From NCBI GenBank assembly GCA_934317205.1, contig CAKREL010000004.1, positions 1 through 48,017 of the forward strand: a stretch of DNA of 48,017 bases, in the 5' to 3' direction. Numbering within the stretch: position 1 is the first letter of the stretch; the number at the start of each line of letters is the position of its first letter. Position numbers and translations under genes: made by a program. The notes below the pieces were generated by a model that saw only the letters and a list, made by a program, of their open reading frames with translations, was not told where the DNA came from and did not search any database. Source of the stretch: an uncultured Eubacterium sp. (lineage in GTDB: Bacteria > Bacillota > Clostridia > Lachnospirales > Lachnospiraceae). Below are positions 7,944 through 16,696 of this stretch, in pieces.

Positions 7944-9797
7944 TTAATCCTCAAGTACGTACTTCCGTAGGATCTCGAAAGGCGCCGGTCCGATTTCAAG
8001 TACTTTTTTATAAAAGGCAGAGTCCGTATAAATATCCGGATTCTGCTTTTTCATATCCTCCTGCAGATCGTGAAATTCCAGATAACCGATATAATATTTC
8101 AGATAATTGGCAGGTTCAGCCACGATCAGTTCAAAAATATCCCGAATCGTTTCTTCGTCAGTGAATCCATAAGTATCGAAAAACGTTGCTGTGTCATCCA
8201 ATGTCCAACCATCATAATGAATCCCGATATCCGCAGTGGCATACAGACTCAGGATTGCTGCCTGATTTGCTGCACAGAGTCTGGCAGCATTTTCAGACAG
8301 TCCCGCATAGGTGTAAGAATGAAGTTCCACAAAGGTAGCCCACCCTTCTGTGTAACCTGGAAAGCTCAGCAGTGCGCGAATCGGCTGCTGGCATTTGCTG
8401 TGAAAATAGACATTCTGATACAAATGCCCCGGAAATCCTTCATGGGCCAGGGTTGTAAATAGTCGGATGCCTTTGTAACCATTTTTTTGATTGATATAGA
8501 TTGCATTTTCCGTCAAATGATCCATGGGTGATGTCAGATAAAAGGCAGGAGAGAGATAGTCTTCCATAGCTTCATCCACGTATTTGACTGTTGCGTTACA
8601 TTCTGGAAATGCCGGGAAATCTCCTGAAATAGCATTGCGCAGAGTGACAAGCATTTCTTCCGGCGACTGTGTCATAATGGTGCAATTTTCCGGTTCAGAG
8701 GGCAGATCAGGGTTCTGTTTTAGCAGTTGTGATACGAGAAGGAGATCTTTTTTGCGTTGATCTGCCGTACGTTTTTTTAGGGAAGCGATACTGTCATTGC
8801 TTCCGGTGCAGCTGCGAACCAGATATTCATAATATTTTGTGCCTTCGGGGAAGTGACAGAGCCCGGCTTCGTTGATTGCAGTATCAGAAAGTGTTTCCAA
8901 TGTGTCTGCCAGCTCGTTAAAAGCCGGAAATACTTTCTGCGACAGAATAGCCTGATTCTGTTCCTGATAGGCCAACTGTTCATTTTCAGACAGATCAGTC
9001 AATGTGCTCAGTTTTTGAACAAATGTACTTATCAGATAGTGCTGACTGGAATCTGCGGTAAAATCATGACATTGGTCGATAATACTTTTTGCAGTGTAGG
9101 ATGGCATAAAACGTCCGGTGGCGGATTTTTCTTTTTCATATGCACAGATTTGTGAAAAATATCGTGGAATGTCCGCAAGTAAGGCCAGATAATCCGTGAC
9201 ATCTTTTTGACTCTGAAAGGTGTATTCAGCCAGCAGAATTGGAATCTGTGACTGCAGACCTGTGGAAGGTTTCAATGGCTCATCATAACAGTAAAAGGCT
9301 GCACCTGTTTTGGTCAGGGTCAGATGATTGTTAAGAATATCCAACGTCAGCTGGTTTTTGACAGAAAGTTTTTCAGAATCAAATTGCTGCAGTGCGGTGA
9401 GAATATTTTCCGCAAAGGCCGCGGCTTTTTGTGGAGATCTGGATGTGTAAGAACCAAGAGAGGTCTGGTATTCAGTGATACCATATGCGTCTGGATTTTC
9501 CAGTGTATAGTGGAGATTCAGCAGATTGGCCGCTGCTTCTTGCCGAAAAAGCTGCGCCAGATAACGATCAAAAGCAGCGTCGGCATGACTGGCGTCTGAT
9601 TGCTCCGGCGCAGAGTGAGAGTCCTGAATACGATTCGGAGTATTTGTACGCTCTTCGTTTAAAAACTGTGCAATCCAGGTGTTGGAATCGGCACACTTAC
9701 AGACAGCAGCACAAAAGATGCCGAGGGCAATAAGGAAAAGGGAGAGGCAAAGGGAAAAACGGATTTTTTTAAAAAAACGGGAGTGACAGTGGCGCAT
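7944..9797 (-). CDS. DUF885 family exported protein (putative metallo-carboxypeptidase-like)
   Basis: Reads as a secreted or membrane-anchored DUF885 protein, 617 aa from the chosen start. After a basic start (MRHCHSRFFKKIRF) comes a hydrophobic segment (SLCLSLFLIALGIFCAAVC), a signal peptide or anchor. The body contains the family's HEGFPGH motif (in LAHEGFPGHLYQ), a zinc-binding HExxxH-type site, plus GYTEGWATF and a C-terminal segment of conserved Y/G residues. DUF885 members are often annotated as peptidases; the substrate is unknown. The frame stays open upstream to 9884, but the extra 29 codons lie before the signal peptide. No clear RBS supports any start, so the 5' end is uncertain. 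Confidence 0.82.
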   Translation of the reverse strand: MRHCHSRFFKKIRFSLCLSLFLIALGIFCAAVCKCADSNTWIAQFLNEERTNTPNRIQDSHSAPEQSDASHADAAFDRYLAQLFRQEAAANLLNLHYTLENPDAYGITEYQTSLGSYTSRSPQKAAAFAENILTALQQFDSEKLSVKNQLTLDILNNHLTLTKTGAAFYCYDEPLKPSTGLQSQIPILLAEYTFQSQKDVTDYLALLADIPRYFSQICAYEKEKSATGRFMPSYTAKSIIDQCHDFTADSSQHYLISTFVQKLSTLTDLSENEQLAYQEQNQAILSQKVFPAFNELADTLETLSDTAINEAGLCHFPEGTKYYEYLVRSCTGSNDSIASLKKRTADQRKKDLLLVSQLLKQNPDLPSEPENCTIMTQSPEEMLVTLRNAISGDFPAFPECNATVKYVDEAMEDYLSPAFYLTSPMDHLTENAIYINQKNGYKGIRLFTTLAHEGFPGHLYQNVYFHSKCQQPIRALLSFPGYTEGWATFVELHSYTYAGLSENAARLCAANQAAILSLYATADIGIHYDGWTLDDTATFFDTYGFTDEETIRDIFELIVAEPANYLKYYIGYLEFHDLQEDMKKQNPDIYTDSAFYKKVLEIGPAPFEILRKYVLED

Positions 9798-9917
9798 AGT
9801 GAATACCAGACAATTATACATAGAATTATTATATAGATATGCATACTTTGCAGATTTATAATAGAAAATCAGCGGATTTGTCACTTGCGGGAGTGATGCA
9901 GATTGTGTATAATAAAA

Positions 9918-9949
9918 TTGTCAACCGACCAAAATATTTGATATACAAA
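9918..9949 (+). promoter_or_regulatory. Promoter and FabT-like operator of the MarR gene
   Basis: -35 TTGTCA (9918-9923), 18-nt spacer, -10 TATACA (9942-9947). The -10 is inside TTTGATATACAAA (9937-9949), an imperfect palindrome close to the FabT-type box TTTGA-N3-TCAAA (one half-site mismatch). This suggests autorepression. Confidence 0.55.
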
Positions 9950-9993
9950 GTAATATATAAACATTACAAGAGTACACAGTGTAGGAGGGCGCG

Positions 9994-10434
9994 GTGGAAG
10001 GATACGATACACTTCATGACCTGTTGGTCAAATTATTTAATGAAATCATGAATATAGAGGAAAAAGCGATCATCACGGAGGAGTTCAGGGACATTTCCAA
10101 TAATGATATGCATATTATTGAGGCAATCGGACTGGATGAGCCCCGGAGTATGTCAGCGGTAGCAAAGGATTTGTCCATCACAGTTGGAACACTGACCATC
10201 GCCATCAATAACCTTGTAAAGAAAGCGTATGTAAAGCGTGTCAGAAGCGAAAAGGATCGTCGTGTGGTTTTGATTTCCCTGACAGATAAAGGCGTGAAAG
10301 CGTATTATCACCATGCGGACTTTCATGATGAGATGATCAAGGCGACGCTGAACGGTTTGGATGAGGAGCAGACGAAAGTATTGGTAAAAGCGCTTACGAA
10401 TCTGAGTACCTTTTTCCGTAACTATGGAAAATAA
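9994..10434 (+). CDS. MarR family regulator, FabT-like
   Basis: Winged helix-turn-helix repressor of the MarR family (146 aa). The DNA-binding core runs from about residue 48 to 105: MSAVAKDLSITVGTLTIAIN is the helix-turn-helix and VRSEKDRRVVLISLTDKG the beta wing. It starts at GTG (9994), set by GGAGG seven nucleotides before; no ATG lies between. Its promoter and that of the FabK-like gene (12786, minus strand) carry similar TTTGA..CAAA palindromes. I therefore infer a FabT-type role in fatty-acid gene control; the family alone would not show this. It is monocistronic or reads weakly into spmA. Confidence 0.85.
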   Translation: MEGYDTLHDLLVKLFNEIMNIEEKAIITEEFRDISNNDMHIIEAIGLDEPRSMSAVAKDLSITVGTLTIAINNLVKKAYVKRVRSEKDRRVVLISLTDKGVKAYYHHADFHDEMIKATLNGLDEEQTKVLVKALTNLSTFFRNYGK

Positions 10435-10436
10435 AA

Positions 10437-10465
10437 ACATATTGACAGTAATTTCAGCATAAGTT
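10437..10465 (+). promoter_or_regulatory. Sigma-E-like promoter of spmAB
   Basis: ACATATT (10437-10443), a 14-nt spacer and CATAAGTT (10458-10465) fit the Bacillus/Clostridium sigma-E consensus (KMATATT, 14-15 nt, CATACAHT) closely. It starts 3 nt after the MarR stop and 31 nt before the spmA start. spmAB is sigma-E dependent in B. subtilis. Confidence 0.6.
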
Positions 10466-10503
10466 GTTAGAAAGTCCCGAGGGAGCAGACAGCTTATGCT
10501 GAA
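10453..10503. repeat. Inverted repeat overlapping the spmA start codon
   Basis: TTCAGCATAAG (10453-10463) and CTTATGCTGAA (10493-10503) are a perfect 11-bp inverted repeat; with wobble pairs it extends to 16 bp. The right arm contains the spmA ATG and the loop holds its RBS (GAGGGAG). The left arm overlaps the sigma-E -10. Confidence 0.6.
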
Positions 10504-11173
10504 TTTTTTATGGATTTTTATGATTCTGGCGGGGATCGTATATGCCGCCTTTACCGGGAATCTGCCGGCGGTTACGGACGCGGCACTGGACTCTGCCCAA
10601 CAGGCAGTAACATTGTGCATCACAATGGCAGGAGTGCTGGCTTTCTGGGTTGGGCTTATGAGGATAGCGGAAAGTGCCGGCATGATGAAGCGGGCGGCAG
10701 ACCGGATTTATCCATTACTTCATTTTCTTTTTCCGCGTGTGCCACGGGAGCATCCAGCCTGTAAATCCATTGCCGTTAACTGCATTGCCAATTTCTTTGG
10801 TCTTGGCTGGGCTGCAACTCCGGCTGGGCTGCAGTCGATGAAAGATCTGGATGAACTGGAGAAAGAACGGACGCTGACGCAGGCAGTGCACCAGCCTTAT
10901 CAGAAAAAATATGATTTCGGTTCTGACCGGATCCGTCATGCATCTGTACGAAAAGAAAAAGAAGCATCTACGGAAATGTGTACCTTTCTGGTGTTAAATA
11001 TTTCTTCTCTTCAATTGATCCCGGTGACAGTTATTGCGTATCGCAGCCAGTACGGTTCGCCGAATCCGACAGGTATTGTGGGAGCGGCGATTGTTGCGAC
11101 AGCATGTTCTACGCTGGCGGGAATAATATTTGCAAAAATCATGTCAGCAGTAGACAGAAAACGAGGATATTGA
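10496..11173 (+). CDS. spmA: Spore maturation protein A
   Basis: Membrane protein with the nucleoside-recognition (Gate) domain, 225 aa. In B. subtilis SpmA and SpmB are needed for spore core dehydration and heat resistance. The N-terminus LNFLWIFMILAGIVYAAFTGN and the segment NCIANFFGLGWAATPAGLQSM are characteristic. The protein is about 30 residues longer than Bacillus SpmA because of a charged, hydrophilic insert at about residues 120-158 between membrane segments. It is followed 3 nt later by spmB. A sigma-E-like promoter precedes it, which would place expression in the mother cell. Confidence 0.93.
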   Translation: MLNFLWIFMILAGIVYAAFTGNLPAVTDAALDSAQQAVTLCITMAGVLAFWVGLMRIAESAGMMKRAADRIYPLLHFLFPRVPREHPACKSIAVNCIANFFGLGWAATPAGLQSMKDLDELEKERTLTQAVHQPYQKKYDFGSDRIRHASVRKEKEASTEMCTFLVLNISSLQLIPVTVIAYRSQYGSPNPTGIVGAAIVATACSTLAGIIFAKIMSAVDRKRGY

Positions 11174-11176
11174 AGT

Positions 11177-11698
11177 ATGCAGCGTGTATTATTGTTTTTA
11201 TCGGATTTTATTATCCCACTTTTTATAGTGGTGATTCTTATGGCAGGATTACTGAACAGGCGTAATGCCTATGAAGACTTTGTAAAAGGTGCAAAAGACG
11301 GTTTAAAGACAGCGGTAGATATTTTGCCTACCCTTGCAGGATTGATGGTAGCAGTGGGTATTTTACGCGCTTCCGGGCTGCTTGACGCTCTGTCAGGAGC
11401 ATTTGGCAGCTGTGCAGACCGAATTGGATTTCCAGCGCAGCTTGTTCCGCTGGCGGTAGTCCGAATGTTTTCTTCTTCGGCAGCCACCGGCTTGCTGCTG
11501 GATGTTTATGAGCAGTTTGGAACAGATTCCCGGCTGGGACAGATTGCATCAGTTATGATGAGCAGCAGTGAGACGATATTTTATACAATGAGTATTTATT
11601 TTATGACAGTGAAAGTGAAAAAGACACGTTGGACGCTGGCCGGGGCACTGGTGGCGACCGTGGCGGGTATTACGGCCAGCGTAATGTTGGTTGGGTGA
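11177..11698 (+). CDS. spmB: Spore maturation protein B
   Basis: Second nucleoside-recognition (Gate) membrane protein, 173 aa, about the usual SpmB length. LPTLAGLMVAVGILRASGLLDAL, followed by SSSAATGLLLD and MMSSSETIFYTMSIYF, matches SpmB. Four or five membrane segments are visible. The start follows spmA after 3 nt with the RBS-like GAGGATATTGAAGT in the end of spmA. It is convergent with the FabK-like gene, with only 5 nt between stop codons and no room for a dedicated terminator. Confidence 0.93.
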   Translation: MQRVLLFLSDFIIPLFIVVILMAGLLNRRNAYEDFVKGAKDGLKTAVDILPTLAGLMVAVGILRASGLLDALSGAFGSCADRIGFPAQLVPLAVVRMFSSSAATGLLLDVYEQFGTDSRLGQIASVMMSSSETIFYTMSIYFMTVKVKKTRWTLAGALVATVAGITASVMLVG

Positions 11699-11703
11699 AT
11701 TCT

Positions 11704-12786
11704 TTACACAGTCAATTCCTGCATCAGTTTTGCCACAGTAGTAATCTCATGGATTTCACCTACCCGTGAACCGCAGAAGATCAATCCATTATCCAAATCT
11801 CCGACGACAGCATTGATCAGTGCCTGTGTGATACAGTAAGGTGCTGTGGCTGGATTACATGCTTTCAGACAGTTAAAGCAGTGGGAAATTTTGTCTGGTG
11901 CAGTAAGCATTCGCTCGATAAAAGCATTTTTGATGGCACGACCAGGCATTCCCACAGGGCTTTTGATAATAATAACATCATCTTCTGTAGCATTTACATA
12001 AGCCTGTTTGTAAGCGCTGCTGGCATCACATTCTTCTGTAGCTACGAAACGGGTTGCTGCCTGAATACCATCAGCGCCCAGTTCCAGGACATGTTTTACA
12101 TCTTCGGCAGTGAACATGCCTCCGGCGACAAATACCGGAATGGTAGTCTGATACTTTTCTTCATACGTCTGCTTTAATGTAATGATGTTGCGGATTTCTG
12201 TGTCATAATCAAGCCCTGAAATATCTTCCAGCTGTTCTGTGGAAAAACCGAGATGTCCACCAGCCAATGGCCCTTCAATGACCAGAAAATCAGCAGTGCG
12301 ATGATATTTTTTATCCCAGAATTTCAAAATGACATTGGCAGATTTCGTACTGGATACAATAGGAGCCAAAGCCACGTCATAACCGTCAGCAAATTTTGGA
12401 AGCTCTGTCGGAAGCCCGGCACCGGAGATAATAGCATCCACACCGGCTGCGCAGGCAGTCTTGACATAGGTTTCATACAATTGAGTAACGGCCATGATAT
12501 TTACAGCTACCATCCCATTTCCATCAGCAATTTCTTTTGCTTTTTTAATTTGTTCTGGCAACACTTTTAAATTTGTTTCTTCCGGATGTTTTGCAAAATC
12601 AGGATCGTCATAGCCAATCTGAGCAGTGGAGAGGACACCCATACCGCCTTCCTTTGCAACAGCACCTGCCAGACGGCAGCGGCTGACACCGATTCCCATT
12701 CCTCCCTGAATGATCGGGAGCTTTAAAAACTTATCTTTCAGATGCAGTGATTTCATTAATTTCATCTTCAAAATCTCACTTTCCAT
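11704..12786 (-). CDS. FabK/nitronate monooxygenase-family flavoprotein
   Basis: FMN-dependent TIM-barrel protein (360 aa) of the 2-nitropropane dioxygenase/FabK group, enzymes that either oxidise nitronates or reduce enoyl-ACP. Visible are LPIIQGGMGIGVS (about 23-35), ISGAGLPTELP, FLVIEGPLAGGHLGF with the catalytic-type His, and GADGIQAATRFVATEEC for FMN phosphate binding. The C-terminal region has an unusual Cys cluster CFNCLKACNPATAPYC. A perfect FabT-like palindrome lies in its promoter, favouring a fatty-acid role over nitronate detoxification, though sequence alone does not decide. The first ATG has no clear RBS; Met8 (12765) is an alternative start. Confidence 0.85.
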   Translation of the reverse strand: MESEILKMKLMKSLHLKDKFLKLPIIQGGMGIGVSRCRLAGAVAKEGGMGVLSTAQIGYDDPDFAKHPEETNLKVLPEQIKKAKEIADGNGMVAVNIMAVTQLYETYVKTACAAGVDAIISGAGLPTELPKFADGYDVALAPIVSSTKSANVILKFWDKKYHRTADFLVIEGPLAGGHLGFSTEQLEDISGLDYDTEIRNIITLKQTYEEKYQTTIPVFVAGGMFTAEDVKHVLELGADGIQAATRFVATEECDASSAYKQAYVNATEDDVIIIKSPVGMPGRAIKNAFIERMLTAPDKISHCFNCLKACNPATAPYCITQALINAVVGDLDNGLIFCGSRVGEIHEITTVAKLMQELTV

Positions 12787-13134
12787 TAATTAATAATATT
12801 ATCATCATATGTGTGTTACGTTTTACTTTTTGTATAAAAAAAGTTTGATAATCAAAACAAAATTATTTTACATCAGATGGCAGAGCAAGTCAATACAAAA
12901 AGAATGAAAAACGAGCAGAAGTAGTATTGAATACCAGATACTGTTTATGACGAATTGCTTGCCATTTCATGTAAAATAGTATACGATATCATACAGATTT
13001 ATAGGAAATGAAAAATGCTATTGTAAGATGATGATGGAATCAGCATGCAACCACTTTCAGTATGCAGCATATGTATGTGTATAAGACGGTGCTGGATGAT
13101 TAAGGGGAATTTGTTAGGAGGATATTTGGATAGT
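12787..13134. other. Divergent intergenic region between the FabK-like and MATE 2 genes
   Basis: 348 nt, AT-rich. It holds the FabK-like promoter and FabT-like box (12831-12860). Toward MATE 2 there is a possible -10 (TATACG near 12981) without a good -35, then the RBS TTAGGAGG (13114-13121). I see no other gene or structured RNA. Confidence 0.5.
12831..12860 (-). promoter_or_regulatory. Promoter and FabT-like operator of the FabK-like gene
   Basis: On the minus strand: -35 TTGTTT (12855-12860), 18-nt spacer, -10 TATACA (12831-12836). The spacer contains TTTGATAATCAAA (12844-12856), a perfect 13-nt palindrome matching the FabT-type box. A bound repressor would cover the promoter. Confidence 0.6.
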
Positions 13135-14508
13135 ATGGAACAGGACAAGACGTTTCTGGGAACAGAACCAATAGGAAAATTATTGCTGAAACTGGCTGTG
13201 CCCACGGTAATTGCGCAACTTGTAAATATGCTTTACAACATTATAGACCGCGTGTATATCGGGCATATTCCGGGAGAGGGGAGCATGGCACTGACGGGTG
13301 TTGGAGTTTGTATGCCATTGATCATGATCATTGCTGCATTTGCGGCACTGGTAGGCTCCGGCGGTTCTCCGCGCGCATCTATCTACATGGGAAAAGGAGA
13401 ACACGACACAGCAGAAAAAATTTTGACCGGATGTCTGAGCCTTCAGATCATTGTTTCCATTATTCTGACCGTGATCTTGCTGATCTGGAACAAAGATCTG
13501 TTACTGATGTTTGGTGCCAGTAAAAATACGATTTCTTATGCGACGGCATATATGAATATTTACGCGATCGGTACAATTTTCGTGCAGATTACGCTGGGAA
13601 TGAATACATTCATTACAGCGCAGGGAAAAGCAACCACAGGTATGATGACAGTTCTGATCGGAGCCATTGCAAATATTATTCTGGATCCGATTTTTATTTT
13701 TGGCATGCATATGGGAGTGCGGGGCGCGGCACTGGCGACCGTAATTTCACAGGCTCTGTCCTGTATCTGGGTACTGTTTTTTCTGTCTGGGAAAAAGACA
13801 CTGCTTCGAATCAAAAAAGAAAATATTGTGCCGGGACTTCGGTTGGTTCCGCCATGCGTGGCACTTGGAGCATCCATGTTTGTCATGCAGGCCAGCGAGA
13901 GTGTGATTTCTGTCTGCTTCAATTCTTCTTTGTTAAAATATGGTGGGGATATTGCAGTAGGAGCTATGACAATTCTGACCAGTGTCATGCAATTTGCTAT
14001 GTTGCCGCTTCAGGGAATCGCCCAGGGTGCACAGCCAATCACGAGTTATAATTATGGTGCAAAAAATTTGTCCAGGGTAAAGCAGAGTTACAAGATCCTG
14101 CTTTGTGTCTGCGTGATTTATTCTACAATTTTGTGGGCGATTATTATGGCATTTCCGTCAGTATTTGCAAAACTGTTTACTGCAGATGCACAACTCATCG
14201 CATTTACAGCTAAAGCGCTTCGCATCTATTGCCGCGTATTGTTAGTATTTGGTATACAGATTGCCTGTCAGATGACATTTGTATCCATTGGAAATGCGCC
14301 ATGTTCTATTATCGTGGCCATCCTGCGTAAATTTATTTTGCTGATTCCATTGATATACATTTTGCCGCACTTTATGGAAAATAAAACGAATGCAGTATAT
14401 ATGGCAGAACCGGTGGCGGATATTATAGCGGTGAGCTGCACATTGATATTGTTTTTGGTGCAGTTTCGGAAATCCTTGCAGAAGTTGGAGTCTTCTCGAC
14501 TGAGATAA
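13135..14508 (+). CDS. MATE family efflux transporter 2
   Basis: Second MATE antiporter in the window (457 aa from the chosen ATG), about twelve membrane segments. GTEPIGKLLLKLAVPTVIAQ and LVNMLYNIIDRVYIGHI are the usual N-terminal helices; GSGGSPRASIYMG and QGIAQGAQPITSYNYGA are matching loops. The latter resembles the MepA/VmrA-type subgroup. The ATG at 13135 was chosen because upstream codons (to 13045) lack homology-like character. AGGAGG is 13 nt before this ATG but 4 nt before an in-frame TTG at 13126, so TTG initiation is possible. Substrate unknown. A bidirectional terminator follows. Confidence 0.9.
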   Translation: MEQDKTFLGTEPIGKLLLKLAVPTVIAQLVNMLYNIIDRVYIGHIPGEGSMALTGVGVCMPLIMIIAAFAALVGSGGSPRASIYMGKGEHDTAEKILTGCLSLQIIVSIILTVILLIWNKDLLLMFGASKNTISYATAYMNIYAIGTIFVQITLGMNTFITAQGKATTGMMTVLIGAIANIILDPIFIFGMHMGVRGAALATVISQALSCIWVLFFLSGKKTLLRIKKENIVPGLRLVPPCVALGASMFVMQASESVISVCFNSSLLKYGGDIAVGAMTILTSVMQFAMLPLQGIAQGAQPITSYNYGAKNLSRVKQSYKILLCVCVIYSTILWAIIMAFPSVFAKLFTADAQLIAFTAKALRIYCRVLLVFGIQIACQMTFVSIGNAPCSIIVAILRKFILLIPLIYILPHFMENKTNAVYMAEPVADIIAVSCTLILFLVQFRKSLQKLESSRLR

Positions 14509-14557
14509 AAAAAGACCTGAGAATAGTCAGAAAAGAGACATATTCTCAGGTCTTTTT
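14509..14557. terminator. Bidirectional terminator, MATE 2 / LTA synthase
   Basis: AAAAAGACCTGAGAATA (14509-14525) pairs perfectly with 14541-14557 around a 15-nt loop. A and T runs on either side let it work for both converging genes. Confidence 0.9.
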
Positions 14558-14566
14558 TAGTTAAGG

Positions 14567-16696
14567 TTATTGATCCATGAAAAATACCGAGGAATCACGG
14601 TTATTCCGGTCAATGAGTGAATTGTATACCAGGCAGTGGTATTGGTAAAGCAGATCATCGTATTTGCTGCTGTCATTATGTGAGTAATAAGTATTGTCAG
14701 AATCAATATATCCGACAGTATTAATAACCGGAAGTTTCTGATACAGTGCAGCCAGATATTTATTGTACTGTGTCACTGGCAAGCCTGCAGTCTGCAGCAG
14801 AAGGGTGGACAAATAATTTGCACTGATATGATTTAAGGTCGTTTCCGGAATATCGTAGTTTGCCCAGATAATAAACGGCGTTGTGTATCGAAACTGCTGT
14901 TGTTCCGTGGAGAGATTATCCAGACTTGTGCCGAACAATTCTTCATAAAACTCATCTTCAAGAGATGGCAGATGATCGCCAAACATACAAATAATGGTTG
15001 GCTCGGACACGTTGCTGAAATAATTTACCAGCTCCTGAAATGCTTCGTCAGAGCGTTTTACCAGAGACAGATAGCGGTTTGCCTTTGGATAAATACCGTT
15101 CATGTTTGTGACATACACTTCCTGGTCAAAGTTCGTGTAGGACATGGCATATCCGCCATGGTTCTGCATTGTGACGTTAAACAGGAAAAATGGTTTGGAT
15201 GTATCTCTGTTCTCAAACATGTTTTCCACCATAGAGTAATCATAGCTGTCACTGACAAAACGGCGCAGCAGCATGTTGCGGTCCGGATAACGCTGGTTCA
15301 GCAAATATTCGTATTCAGTGACATCGTTATTTTGCTTGTAAGTATCCAGAATATCCTGATCAATGAAATCTTCAATGCTGATGTAGTTTTCAAATCCAAG
15401 CAGAGGATACACATTTCGGCGGTTCCAGCCTTCTCCGTAATACGGGTGGAAAGCAGTTTCAGAGTATCCAAGGGAATCCAGCGTGGAAACCAGCGATGGA
15501 ACGGTATCCTTGACATAAGACTGATATACATTGCAGCCTGTTGGCAAAAAGGAGATGGAATCTCCGGATAAAAATTCAAATTCGCTGTTACTTGTACCTG
15601 CACCGAATACCGGCATGGACAGAGAACCTTTGATGGTATTTTCTGTCAGACTGTGGATAAATGGCATGTAATCTTCATTTGTCTCCAGATTGCCAAGGGT
15701 GCCCAGGTCAGCCAGGGATTCATTCATAATACAGATGATATTCGGTTTTGTGCCGTCTGCATTGGCGGTGTAGTCGTTTTTGCCAGTCAGAAGGTTCGTA
15801 CTTGTATTGCCATCTGGGTCAACATCGGCTTCTTTTAGTGTCCTGGCCACATAATCACTGACATTATCCGGATTATAATCGGAAGGTTTTCGGATAATGA
15901 GATATTTTGTGTTCAGGCAAAAGTTGAAGAAGGAGCCGGTGCGGTGATAGCCTCTGGCCTGATCCCAGAAATCCGGTTTATAACCAAGATTTGCTGCATA
16001 ATCAGTGAAAAAGAGGGAAATCACAACAGTCGCAATGTAAGCAGCAGGGGCAAGTTTTGCGAATAGTTTGAATTTCAGTTTATTTGGCTTGATATTGACG
16101 CTTTTTTTGTTTACCAGATAAATCAGGAAAAACATGATCGAGCCCATGATAAGCTGCCAGCTGAGTTCATAAGTGTAACCGTCCGATACACTTAAACCTG
16201 TACCAAAACTGAGCACATCCAGCGGAACAAACGGAGAACCGCGGAAAAGTTCAATAAAGTAGTTCAGCAGAGACCATACATATAAGGATATGTTTACAAT
16301 CAGTCCTACCATATGATAACGTCCGGTGATCAGGTAAAAAAACAGATAGAACACCAGATAGATCATGTAGTTAGCTAGAAACGTCGGTACGGAAAACCAC
16401 CATATGTAATTTGCATTAAATGCTTCTACCATTTGGATGGTAAGGATCGGCATGATAAAAAAGAGTGCCGTATTGGCAAATGCCTTGTGTTTTTCGTCGA
16501 CGGATGGCTTGACTACAATCAGAAATCCTGCTATAGGCCCGGCAATAAGGGAGAGCACAAAAAGAACGGTGCCGTATGTCAGATCCAGGCCCGGATCAAG
16601 GTAAAGCCGCCAGTTGGCGGATACAAAAAGAATCATAAAAATACAGACCGCCAGTCCAAGCAGGCGGACTTTTTTTCCCGCGAATGAAATATGCAT
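14567..16696 (-). CDS. LTA synthase family membrane sulfatase-fold protein
   Basis: Polytopic protein of 709 aa with about five N-terminal membrane helices, a linker, and an extracellular alkaline phosphatase/sulfatase-fold domain. The domain starts at KPNIICIMNESLADLG, has GAGTSNSEFEFLSG with the likely nucleophile Thr near residue 368, and ends with the metal ligands of MFGDHLPSLEDE. Lipoteichoic acid synthases transfer glycerol phosphate from phosphatidylglycerol to a glycolipid; phosphoglycerol transferases of the same family modify other glycans. The general family is clear, the acceptor is not. RBS AGGAAG precedes the start. The C-terminal tail beyond the catalytic domain is longer than in many LtaS proteins. 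Confidence 0.88.
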   Translation of the reverse strand: MHISFAGKKVRLLGLAVCIFMILFVSANWRLYLDPGLDLTYGTVLFVLSLIAGPIAGFLIVVKPSVDEKHKAFANTALFFIMPILTIQMVEAFNANYIWWFSVPTFLANYMIYLVFYLFFYLITGRYHMVGLIVNISLYVWSLLNYFIELFRGSPFVPLDVLSFGTGLSVSDGYTYELSWQLIMGSIMFFLIYLVNKKSVNIKPNKLKFKLFAKLAPAAYIATVVISLFFTDYAANLGYKPDFWDQARGYHRTGSFFNFCLNTKYLIIRKPSDYNPDNVSDYVARTLKEADVDPDGNTSTNLLTGKNDYTANADGTKPNIICIMNESLADLGTLGNLETNEDYMPFIHSLTENTIKGSLSMPVFGAGTSNSEFEFLSGDSISFLPTGCNVYQSYVKDTVPSLVSTLDSLGYSETAFHPYYGEGWNRRNVYPLLGFENYISIEDFIDQDILDTYKQNNDVTEYEYLLNQRYPDRNMLLRRFVSDSYDYSMVENMFENRDTSKPFFLFNVTMQNHGGYAMSYTNFDQEVYVTNMNGIYPKANRYLSLVKRSDEAFQELVNYFSNVSEPTIICMFGDHLPSLEDEFYEELFGTSLDNLSTEQQQFRYTTPFIIWANYDIPETTLNHISANYLSTLLLQTAGLPVTQYNKYLAALYQKLPVINTVGYIDSDNTYYSHNDSSKYDDLLYQYHCLVYNSLIDRNNRDSSVFFMDQ

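Noticed and set aside
14900..15571. 223-codon open frame on the plus strand
   Set aside because: Antisense to the LTA-synthase-family gene, with no RBS and no recognisable motif.
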